From: Hippopus hippopus
Taxonomy: Eukaryota > Mollusca > Bivalvia > Cardiida > Cardiidae
NCBI GenBank assembly: GCA_946811185.2
Contig: OX328096.1
Coordinates: 47,382,252-47,446,251, forward strand
Length of the DNA: 64,000 bases
Reading direction: 5' to 3'
Position 1 is the stretch's first letter; each line of letters begins with the position of its first letter. A program made the translations under genes and the position numbers. Positions 22,616-34,600 of this stretch are shown in pieces. Under the pieces are notes generated by a model. The model did not search any database, had not been told where the DNA came from, and saw nothing but the letters and a program-made list of their open reading frames with translations.

Positions 22616-25600
22616 TCAAAGGTAAGAGCAGTACTTACAGCAAACGTTGCAGGTTTTTGGACATAGTTCGCGGGAACCTTTGGGATCTGAACATATAAAG
22701 TTTCCAAGCAAGGCACAGTTTGCGTCTGGGTTGTCTTCACACGCTCCTGAAATAAGTTGTTTTAAATGTTTAAAGGAAAGATGAGCTAGTAAAAATATGT
22801 TGAAAGCAAAAGGACCATAAGTCCCTATCACTTGTTCAAAAATATCCGTAAATCTTAATCTTTAAAGTCAGTGATACATTTTTGTTTGTAAGTTTGATAC
22901 AACAGAATGTAACAACCCTTTACCACACAATCCCAAGTTTTAACGACCTCTTAGAAGTCACCTTTTAACAACATAGTGGGATCAGGAGAAAATGCTTGTT
23001 ACCAGCATTTTCTCTGTTGTCCACAATGTGCTCTTCCTTTCAAAAATGGATTTTATCATTTAAACCAAATTATTCATGTTGTCTGCCGATTGGTAAAAAG
23101 TCAAATTTCAGGGTACAAAAATCCCAGTCCAATATTCTGAAATACTTTATCATATGGGTATCTAAACGTGCCCTCAGAATGCTTTAGACTTACAATTTTG
23201 GATAGACAGGAGAAAATAGATTTGCCGCCTATATCTCTGGACGAGCTGTTCATAACAGTTCAGCATATTTCTCGTAAAAAGAAAACAATCAAATGGCACT
23301 GCATGTAAAATACTCCCATCAAACCTCACAAATGGGCAATAGCAATACCCTCTTACGTATAGACTAGCTCTCAAAAGTTATTCGGTTTCGGATTTTGAGT
23401 CGGGTGTCATAAGCTCAATCCCTGCTGGAACATAGTTAAAGTGTCATTTATCTCAGTCTCGGTGTCGACAGGAAAAGCGGATAAACACGTGTACTACTGG
23501 ACGGATTTCATAAACCCGACGTTAAATCATATCAAATAAAATAGGGATGACCTTGCAAGGTGAGGTTCTAGGACATTTTATCCGCAGACAAGCTTTTAAT
23601 TATTCATTTTTTGTTGCATGCTTGCACAAAGGACACGATTTATGGATTGGCATTTAAAATGATGAAGTTATTCAAACTCTCGTGCACTTTTGTTTTACTG
23701 AGTAGGCACTGAGCCGTAAGTCATTTATTTAAAGTCAACGTACAACCTGATGTGAACCGAACCTTTCTTTTCGGGAAAGAACTTAGACATTCAACAGAGC
23801 AAATAATTGTTAAGAAATTACTGTTTAATGTTACTAGTACCTACGGCCTTAATGCACAGTGTTCTAAGTAATGGTTAGACCTCAAAAAAGAGAATTCTTC
23901 GAGAAGAAAGCGGAGGCGCCTTGCGCCGTAGCTTTTATTTTCTCGAAGAATTCTCTTTTTTTGAGCTCTTACCAACTTAGTGATCTACTAACTTTTTTAT
24001 ATAAACAGATTTTTATCGATAACCTATTGCATTATGGTGGATTAGCGTAGGACACTGCCCCAAGTTTAAAAAAGAGAGACAGAAAATGTAGCTGACAGAT
24101 ATTGCATTTCTTCGCCTATTCCTTCGAAGTTGAAAATATTAGAAACAAGAACGATCTTAAAAATGATGAACGGCGGGTAGTGGAATATGATTATTGAAAC
24201 TCACTCATGGTTCAGTATGAAGAGAAACGAAGGAAAGCAACTGGGTGAGCAATTGCCTTTTTTCTTTGAACATTATTTTGCATGATTTTGTATAGCAAAA
24301 GTCCTATTTTAAGATAACACATGGAAAAAAAAAAAAAATAGTAAAATGCCAATGAGTACGAAAATAGGATTATCCCATATCAAATCTATTTGCTAATGTA
24401 TGAACAAGCACCACAACGTATCAATCAAAGGTCGCAACCCCTGTACATTAGTTCCATAAATGAGACCCGCCAATAAGCCCTTCGAATAAACATGTCCACA
24501 TTTTTCACCAATTGCAATTTTTTATTTTTTCATTCGACGTAAATGTCAAGAAGTGAGCAAAAGCCAGCTTATACAGCTACGCCAAAAATTAGTGGCCCGA
24601 GTAGAATTCCGCAGTTTTTGCATGGTTAGTTCTATGCATGAGACAGGAACAACTTCAGGAGCATTCCGCCGCGCACAATTTCTTTATGACAATTTGGGAG
24701 GAGCTGGTACAGTTCATACATGCGGAACGGCTCTTTTTATTTTAGACAAACGAAGTTTTATGGGGTTTTAGATGTAGAAAAATTTTGCCAGATACTGGTC
24801 TCTGACTGGACGAAAAACTAGGTCGATCACTAAGCGCATCTCCGGGCGCCTTTCGGGCGTTGTAGGCCATGACCAGATGCAGAGAACGCGCAGTTCAAGA
24901 GCAATCTGATCTTGGATCTACAATGTCAAATGCGGTGAGTACTTCTGCCAAAAAGCGCTTTTAAATCGCATTTTTTTTTTTTTTTTGGGGGGGGGGGGGT
25001 CGGCTCAAAATGGCTGTTTCTTTTATTTAATAGTTTCAGTGTTAAACCTATGTTACACACCACCTCCTTTGTTTGGACCAGGTCTATCTTTTTCAGAACG
25101 ACCCGGCTCAACAATAGAATGCACGAGCGCAGGTCTATCTTGGCACGTGCACAGGTTTTTCTGTAGATAGAAAACCTGCCCACGTGCGGGAAAGACTTGC
25201 TCCCGTGTGAGAAAGACCTGTCCACATGCATTGATGGACCTGGAGTCGTGCAGACAGCGTCGTGAAAGACATTGGTACTCTCGCAACATTTTTTTTTTTA
25301 AGAATTTGTTAAATAATAGGAAAATTTTTGCAAATATGTTTCTGGAAAGACAGATTTTTAACATGATTTTTATTGGTGATCAACTAAGCATTTTTTAAAT
25401 ACTTTCATTAAAAACGATCATTAAAAAATCTGTCCCTTCCTATTTCAAACATTGTCGGAAAAGTGCATCTTCCTTAAGTTTTGCTATTACATAATTCGTT
25501 CATACCTAAGACCAACTCATTTTTAATATTGTTCTAGTTTTCATCTGTGTGAAATAGCAGAAGTGAGAAAAAGTTAAAGACCGACGTATGTACTAAAACA

Positions 25601-28600
25601 TGTCTGCAATATTGTTGCATTTCGGTTCTATGCACTCTATCACCTATGTGACCAGCTAATGGTTTGTCCGTGTTTATCGTACGGAGCGAAAACGCCATCA
25701 TATTTTTTTTCTTAGCGTGAAAGCAAAGATAAAATAGTTAGGAGCACTCTCCTTCTTGGACTGACCCAGGACAGCTAGCCTCAAGAAATTAAACGGAAAG
25801 AAAATTGAGCAGCCCCATCACTTCAACAGTCGAATGATTAGAAAACTAGGAATTGCATGAACATGCGAGCTGTCGCCGTGATATGACTGAAATAATGTTG
25901 AAAGTGGTGTAACACACTATTCAATCAATCAGTCAATGATCACTGACATACGGCCCTATATAACTGGATGAATTAGGGCAAACGGCCAGTGGACAGCACT
26001 GAATTCACCTTTACAGCACCAACAAACCTACCATAATAATAATAATAAAAAAAATGCAAGGGTCGATGCTCATTAGAAGCCAATTTCAAGCCACGATTCA
26101 TTTATGATCAAGTGAGAAATTAAAATTGATAAAAGAAAAAATACCAGACGGTTGTTCCCATAAAACATGTTATACACTTCTTTTTTCATCGAACAGGTCC
26201 ATATTTTTCGACATGATCACGGGTAGGAAACATCATATTCAGAGCCAATGGCTCTGAGGAGAAAATGTTGTGTTGGTCTTCCGTTTCTGAAGATGTCGGC
26301 TGAAAAACAACCAAAAAACATGTAAGCTTGTCGTTATTTGTAATCATGTGTTCTTATGTCTTTGAAATTCCAAAAAAGGAGAATTGTGTGCAATGCTCTG
26401 GTCTTTCAAGGTGTTTTCTACACTACAGAAAGCTGTAACAAGTGTACGATGTTGTCTGAATCATTTGTGGCGTGGGTTGACCTTAGCTAAAACAAGTTGG
26501 CTTCTTAACAAAAAAAAGCCAGGAGAGGTCAGCATCAGTGTTTTCAAATAGTTTATTGGCTTTTCAATATATTTTGGTACATGTAAACAAACAAGTAAAA
26601 AAGCCGCCGCGTAGAGACCTCAAATGCTTTACATGACGGTCATTTGACCTTCTTTGACCTTCTTGCTGCGTTTTAAAGTCGCATGATCTTGTGCAGCGGT
26701 TTCCTTTTTTTCTTTTTTAACGAAATTCTTCTTAATTTTTCTTCTGCTTAGATTTATTTGCATAATGAAAAATTACAATTATTTGAGAGGTCATTTGCAG
26801 CCATGGCAAATTAATATAACAAATATTTTCTGAAATTCGTCACATAAAAATAAACCATGTCTATTTCCTGTTTCGGTTTTTTGATTTCGCTTTATTTAAA
26901 CAAACCATGACGAAACAGACTGTGTATCAGAACAATTTCGCAAGAAAAATGGATTTAGACAGTAAATTCTGTGGCAGTCTGCCTTTTAAACTCACCACTG
27001 TTGGAGAGGTCTGATGACCTCTCCAATAATATGTCACAGACCTAAATTCAGTCTATTATTGCCATATAATTGGCAATTAAAAGAGAGTCATGCTGTCCCA
27101 AAAGCGTGAATTAATATGTTGAAATTTAGTTTTCTGTAAAAAGTTTCTTAGGAAGTAGGCTTTGTTTTTCCGTTAATACCTTTTAGTCCAGAATGTAGTA
27201 CGTTTGTTGGATGGAACATGACCGAATTTATGAAAATACAAAGGACTGGTCTTGTCACGATTGAAAAATCCTGTCGAACATTAGTCTATCTGACTGTTGA
27301 AAATACTTTTGTGTAGCTTTTCATTAACAGAATTGTCTATACATGTATATAGCGTTTGTCATGCTTTCGTCGTAAGTGCAGCCCACATGTAAGCAAAAAA
27401 AAAAAGAAAAGAAAAATATTTGGCATCTTCGGAAGACTATCTGGTCTTGAAACAGTCATTAAAAAGCTAAATGGAAAATGTATCGACCGTAACAGGGATG
27501 ATGAATAGAAAAAAAAAAAACTTTTACAAAGTGTGAGAAATACAATTGAGCTATTCGCATTACACGCCTAAGGTATATGTGTGAACACTCTTAACTCTTC
27601 AACGACACAACAGTATGTCAGGTGGGTGGGGTATATACAAGTCTTTAACAGAAAAAAAAATTTCGAATTCACAAGCACGTCAAGACAAAAAAATTTTTTA
27701 TAGATCCCTGTTTTTGATTGTACTCACTCAGATCTTTCAATGCTCAATTAACCAAACGCATATTAGATCATAATATGTCAAAAAAGAAGTTTGAAGGGTC
27801 TTTAAGTGCACTATGCAAACTTGGCACCTTCTTTGTCGTGGGTTTTCGTGTTTTGCCGTGCCGATTATTTTTTCGAACAGTTTAAGGGAATTTTTTATGA
27901 TGTATTTTACGTGTACATCTGCTTAAAGAAAGCATTAAAAGTCTTAAAGTTTTGAAAAACCTTACTCCGATAAATATATCCAATGTCTGAAATCCTTTTA
28001 AGCATGTGCAGACGAAACGGATACGAATAAAACGGGACAATACGCAGGTTTTTTTCAGAATTTTAATTTTTATTTAATTAAAATCACTCGGCACGGCAAA
28101 ACACGAAAACCCACGACAAAACAGATGCCAAATTTACATAAACCACTCAAAGACCCTTCAAACTGCCTTTTTATCTTAATTAATGACTCAAAACAGCTAA
28201 TTTGCATACACACTCAGTAAATCATGATATTGGAGCTGCAATCTCAATATAATTACGGCGTAAAGTGAATGATTTCTACATTAGAAATGGGGAGGGGTCG
28301 GTGTGAGATTTCTAAACAAGTGCAAACGACAATGTTTAGGACATCTATACAAATATCTAGGATGGAAAAAGAAAAAATAAGTAACTCGAAGCTATTCATT
28401 ATGAACCCTTTAAGTGCCTGTCACAACTTTAGTTGGTTCTGCAGGCAGTGTAGATCAATATTAGACTGCACAAAACGTGATCGTTTGTTTGTTTGGATGG
28501 ATGTTTGTTTATCATCGGCTTAAAGATAACTGATATGTGACATTTTCTGATAAAATATGCATCTGGTTAGTTGAACATTAAAAGATCTGAGTAAGTACTA

Positions 28601-31600
28601 TCAGAATCAGGGATCTATGAAAATCTTTTTGGTCTCGACGTGCTTGTGAAATAGATTCTTTTTCGTTGTTAAAGACTTGTATATACCCCGCCCACCTGAC
28701 ATACTGTTGTGTAGTGTTAAGTATTAAAAAGAGTTAAGAGTGTTCACACATATACACTGAGGCGTGTATTGCAAATAGGTCAAATGTATTTCTCACGTTT
28801 TGTAAAAGTTTTTTTTTCTATTCATCATCTCTGCTACGGTCGGTACTTTTTCCATTTAGCTTTTTAATGACTGTTTCAAGACCAGATAGTCTTCTGAAGA
28901 TGCCAAATATTTTTCATTATTTTCGCTTACGTGTCGGCTGCACTTCCGACGAAAACATGACAAATGCTATATAAATGTATAGACCATTCTGTTAATCAAA
29001 AGCTACACAAAAGTATTTTTTCAAAATTTAGATAGACTAATTTTCGGCAGGATTTTTCAATCGTGACAAGACCAATTCTTTGTATTTTCATAAATTCGGT
29101 CACGTTCCATCCAACAAACGTACTACATTTTGGACTGAAAGGTGTTAAAGGGGAAAAAAAGCCTACTTCCTAGGTAAATTTTTACAGAAAACTAAATTTC
29201 TGAAAGGGAGCCCTCATCAATCGGTGCCGACTTACATCTTCAGAGTCGGTCCACAAAATCGGAGCCCTTCTTTATTTTCATCATTTTTGTGCTATTTCTT
29301 TTCAAGTTTTTACCAGCAGTGAATGTAACATTTCAAGACATTAAGTCACGCTTTTGGGACAGCAAGACTCTCTTTTAATTGCCATTTATATGGCAATAAT
29401 AGACTGAATTTAGGTCCGTGACGTATTATTTTAGCTAAGGTCAACCCACGCCACAAATGATTCAGACAACATCGTACACTTGTTACAACTTTCCGTAGTG
29501 TAGAAAACACGTTGAAAGACCAGAGCATTGCATGACATTCTCCTTTTTTTGAATTTCAAAGACATAAGAACACATGATTACAAATAATGACAAGCTTACA
29601 TGTTTTTTGGTTGTTTTTCAGCCGACATCTTCAGAAACGGAAGACCAACACAACATTTTCTCCTCAGAGCCATTGGCTCTGAATATGAAGTTTCCTACCC
29701 GTGTGATGGGTAAGTCGTCCAGTCAGTATTGATGGTGGCCGATGTGTAAGTCGGATATCTACCTCGTACGTTGGTCTTTTCGTATAAGAACGACCTGGGC
29801 ACGAGCTTCACAAAACACTTCGAGCGCTTCGCGGTCTCGGTGCTACGTGAAGCTCGTGTCCAGGTCGTTCTTATTGGAGAGGTTATCAGACCTCTCCAAC
29901 AGTGGTGAGTTTAAAAGGCAGACTGCCACAGAATTTGCTGTCTAAATCCATTTTTCTTGCTAAATTGTACCGATACACAGTCTGTTTCGTCATGGTTTTG
30001 TAAATAAAGCGAAATCAAAAAACCGAAACAGGAAATAGACGTGGTTTATTTTTATGTGACGAATTTCAGAAAATATTTGTTATATTAATTTGCCATGGCT
30101 GCAAATTACCTCTCAAATAATTGTAATTTTTCATTAAGCAAATAAATCTAAGCAGAAGAAAAAATAAGAATAATTTCGTTAAAAAAGAGAAAGAAGACCG
30201 CTGGACAAGATCATGCGACTTGAAAACGCAACAAGAAGGTCAAATGAACGTCATGTGAAGCATATGAGGTTTCTACGCGGCGGCTTTTTTACTTTTTTGT
30301 TTATATGTACCAAAATATATTAAAATTAAAAGCCAATAAACTATTGGAAAACAATGATGCTGACCTCTCCTGGCTTCTTTTGTAAAGAAGCCAACTTGTA
30401 TGGAAAGACCTCGTACTCAGCCGATATCCTATACAAACATCACCGACACCGACATAATCATCCCGTTAAATTGTTTTATTCAGTGACTGATCATGTCCAT
30501 TACTATTGGCTTCCATCACGCGAAAAGGCGCATTCGGACATTTGCGTAAAGTGTCGTCTCGGATCAGCCTGCGCAGTCCGCGTAGGCTAATCCGAGACGG
30601 CACTTTACGACTACATTAGATTTTGTTCTTCAATAGACTTGCTCAAAACAGAAATTACATAAAAACGGAAATTGTAGTTTCGGATTAGCCAGCGCGGACT
30701 GCGCAGGCTGATCCGAGACGACACTTTACGCAAATGTCCGAATGCCCCTTTTCGCGTGTTGCAGACCAAATTTTAAAATTTGGCAAGTAAGGGTTAAAAT
30801 CCGGCCAGTCTAAATAAGCGGCGCCCTGGTAAAAAGAGGGATTGATGCATCATATTTAGGCACTTTATCATGCAAGTCGTCGAATAACACGGATTTTTCT
30901 TGTCGAAAATATACCAATACCAAAAGGTTCGACCCAGTTCAGTCTGCGTTGGACTGCGCAGGCTGACCTGGGTCGATACTCTTTGCAGACGCATTAAAGC
31001 ACTTTTCACAGAGCTTCACTTAAATGTCTCTGTGACTTACCTGTTGGAGGAGTGACTATTCTAGGCGCTAATAGGCCGAAATCTGAAAGACAACAAACAT
31101 GAAACGGTGATCATAAAGATACGTCAGAGGCTTTTATGTCTGAATTTGTTGTTTGATTAAATGTTATTTAACGCCGCTTTCAATATCACATCCGTCATTT
31201 AACAGCGACAAGTCACTTATTTATGTCTTTACAATCATGTAGAAAGTTTCACGAACAATACACATAAGTTCTGCTAGCCTTGTCTACGGAAACTCCTACG
31301 CGTTTATCGCAGCCAGCGATCGATCAAGTCAAGGATCTATGATTACAAAAGGTAATACCTCAATCAGTGACCTACGAAGGCTTCTTCTTTAAAGACCTTA
31401 GATCTGAATTAAATTGAGTAAAGGAGTAGTTGATCATATACAGCAATCACCCCTTGAACAATACGTTTTTATGTCATTACAGGCTAAATGCACCATTTCC
31501 CTTTTTCTAGTTAGTTTCTTGCTTTTTGTTCAACCCCCCCCCCCCACGTTAGTTCTAGAATTAACTGACATTGCAATAAGTTATAAAAGGGAATTTTATC

Positions 31601-34600
31601 TATTAATTGCGCTGCTAAATGACATGAACCTTGTCTGTTTGACCAGATTTCACATAAAGTAGCTAATAATGTTGATATAAGACATAACTGTGCACTATAC
31701 TCTGTCTGCACAGGCATCAACAGACATCCCCATGTCATTCAGGTCACTGTATCAATTTATCAGGCATATTTGCTATTTGCCGTTAATAAAATCCATGCTT
31801 CAACCCTTAGACTGCTAAGCACGACCCAGGGACCTTTTGCGGACGGTGTAGATCAAGATCAGACTGCACAGAACGTGCAGTCTGATCTTGGATCTAGACT
31901 GTCCGATAAGGACATAATTTTCCCCCCGAAACGTATCTTTGAAAAAACAAAATTCGGGTTTTGATATAGGCTACCACACAATGCCGACTTTTAACGACCC
32001 TGGAAAAGAAGTCTTTTGAAAACATTGTGGGAAAAGGAGAAAATGCTGGTAACCAGCATTTTCTCCTATTCCCACAATGTTTTCTACCCTATCAGAGAAA
32101 AATTGCACCATTTGAGCCACACTGAAATTGTCGTCTGCAAATGCTTTCAATTTGGACAAGGCTAAAATTTTGTCGTCTGGTAAAGAGTTAAAAGTTTCAT
32201 GTCACTTATTCAGCAGGATAGGTTAAAAAGGAACAAACTTACGGCATTTACCGCATGTTTTCGGGCAAAGAGTGAGGCTGGTATATTCATTTGCACAGAC
32301 ATATCGGGCTATGAGACTGCAGTTTGTATTTGGATCATCTCGGCACTGAACTAAAAATAAAAGGATGAGATGTTTTTCGAGTTACACAATGCATTCTGTA
32401 ATTATATTAATTTTTGCCGGCAATAACTTTGTTTAAACAGCAGCCGCTCTGTTTTGAAATCAATTTAAATATTTTCACTGCTCCTGTTCCGATACATAAT
32501 TATTCTCCCTTCAAACTAACTAATTTTCTCCCTATTCAACCCTTTACCACACAATCCTAAGTTTTAACGTCCGTGAAGAGAAAGCTTTTGAAAACACAGT
32601 GGGAAAAGGAGAAAGTGCTGGTAACCAGCATTTTTTTTTTCTTCTTACAATGTTTTCTACTCTTTCACAGCCAAATCTGATGATTCCAGCCTCTCTAGAT
32701 TTGCGTCTGCGAATTCCTTTAATTTGGCAAAGTCCAAATTTTTTCTACTTGATAAAAGAGTTAAACAATTTCAATCGATTTTATCCCGAAAGACAATGCA
32801 TTCAATTCAATCATTTGTTAGTTTTAATTTTATCATAAATCAAATTTGTTAATAGCCGTCAACCGGCGATGTTGGATTGAGGATCAATTTTATTCACGCA
32901 GAAAGGGTATACTTTTTTTTAATCACTAAATCACGGAATAGAACTTTTCACGTGCTCTTTGAAAAGGAGGTTTAATGTATCTTCAAAAAATATCGACCCA
33001 GGTCAGCCTGCGCAGCCCGCGCAGGCTGACCTGGGTCGAAACTTTTTGCGACTGGTAAATTTTCTGCACGTCAAAGGAATAGTCTACCTCATGACTCAGT
33101 CGTTTTTTAGACAAAATGGATTTTATAGATCCATAATTACATGACGATTTGCTAGGTATAATTTTTTCATCACGGAGATGCATTAGACCCCATTTACCAG
33201 AGCAAGACTCTTTTATTTTCCAACTAGATGTAAGTATAATTACAGGGGCAAACTGGAACGTCACATGCTTTAAATCCCTCCTTTGTAAAGCATTCCAGCT
33301 GGTTTTTGAAGTTGAATGGATTTCTGCAGTAGTTCTCGGCGGCCGAAGGGCTCCCGTCCGGGAAAGCCTTATTTTCGAACGGTACGGGGGCATCAGTCCA
33401 ATTCTGGCATTGTATTCCAGACATTGCTGTGGAAATATAACCCTTGTACGAGGTAGATGCATTGGGAAAGAAACATTCTGAAAACAAGACATGATTTTTT
33501 TGAAGCAGTAGACGTAAAAAATTAAAATTTAAAGATACTGAGCACTACATTAGGTGCATTTGATGAAATTGTAAATCAATATCAGGCAGCACAGATTGTA
33601 CAATGCTTGATATTTTGTTCAGTAGTATGGTTAAAGCGGTTCAATCAATACCAAATTCATGAAAATCCAAATCGGTCAAAATCGTGCTTAATTCCCTTTA
33701 TTGTTTAAATCTAGTTAGACAACAGTCTTTAAATCAAAAGTTAATTCACATATACACATAATGCCACAGTCATTTTTTGTAGGCCTCTTAACCGTTTCCA
33801 TGTGGACTTTCGAAACAAAATCGTAGATAAAAGATTCAACACGTATGCAAGGTTGTCTGGATATTAATTTTGTAAACACATGGGACATATTTCATACAAT
33901 ATACGCTAACAAGTTATGACAAGTGGAGACTAAGGTTGGGCGTTCAATATTGCAGAACCACATTATGTCACTTCAAGTCTTGTCACCTTGTCCTCTGCAT
34001 CTTCCTGATTCTAGTTGTGCTATAAATTACACAAACTTTACCAACAAATGATTGCCGTATAATATGATTACGTTGTGTCGCTTTTTAAAATAATCCACAC
34101 TAAGGAAAGTGTCTAGGTGTACTTACGGGCATTATGAGTAGCTCATGCGTGTGTGTGGTGTGTGGAGGGGGAGGAAATGTTGTCATATAGCTGATCATCG
34201 GCGCGCAGAGCAGGAACTGTGGTAGGGCAAGCATATTTTCAGAGAAAAATGTTTGAGCTCAAACCCTCCATTTTGTTTAATAAGTGTGACGACTAAGTCA
34301 GTGACAAAGTGTCTTTTCATACTGTCAGTAGATCTACTGAAATAGTTTTTCTCGTACCGGCTGAAAATCATTGACATTTCGTCTGCAATCTAAATGTAAA
34401 TGTATTGTAAATGGGTTGACTGCAGTGAATGCACGAATGCATTTTGACGCGGCTCTCGTTGCTAGGAGCTAATTTAGTAAGTCAGTCGAAGTATCTCTAT
34501 TATCCCTTTGTCCTGACGAATGGACTTGTAACCGATATACGATTTACCTATGCTTGATTACCTTAGGAAATACTTAATCCCAAAGACAAGTAGAATAACC

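Larger units (their letters stand above)
23101..26217. other. Intron sequence with scattered repeats
   Basis: No exon is recognised. Contents seen: a SINE-like segment with a GAGTCGGGTGTCATAAGCTC phrase (about 23385-23545), an 85-bp hairpin (23881-23965), a decayed hairpin E copy (about 24868-24928), A/T and G homopolymer runs (24970-25000) and a SINE tail (25855-25940). Confidence 0.5.

Noticed and set aside
25085..25245. Repeated AGACCTG/CACGTG phrases suggesting an inverted repeat
   Set aside because: The pairing is irregular and I could not define arms or ends.
32983..33492. 169-residue minus-strand open frame
   Set aside because: It is a shadow of the second kringle exon in another frame, extended through a family A MITE.
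34130..34195. Possible extra exon ending at a GTAAGT donor
   Set aside because: In the required phase 1 it meets a stop codon; other frames do not match the neighbouring exons.
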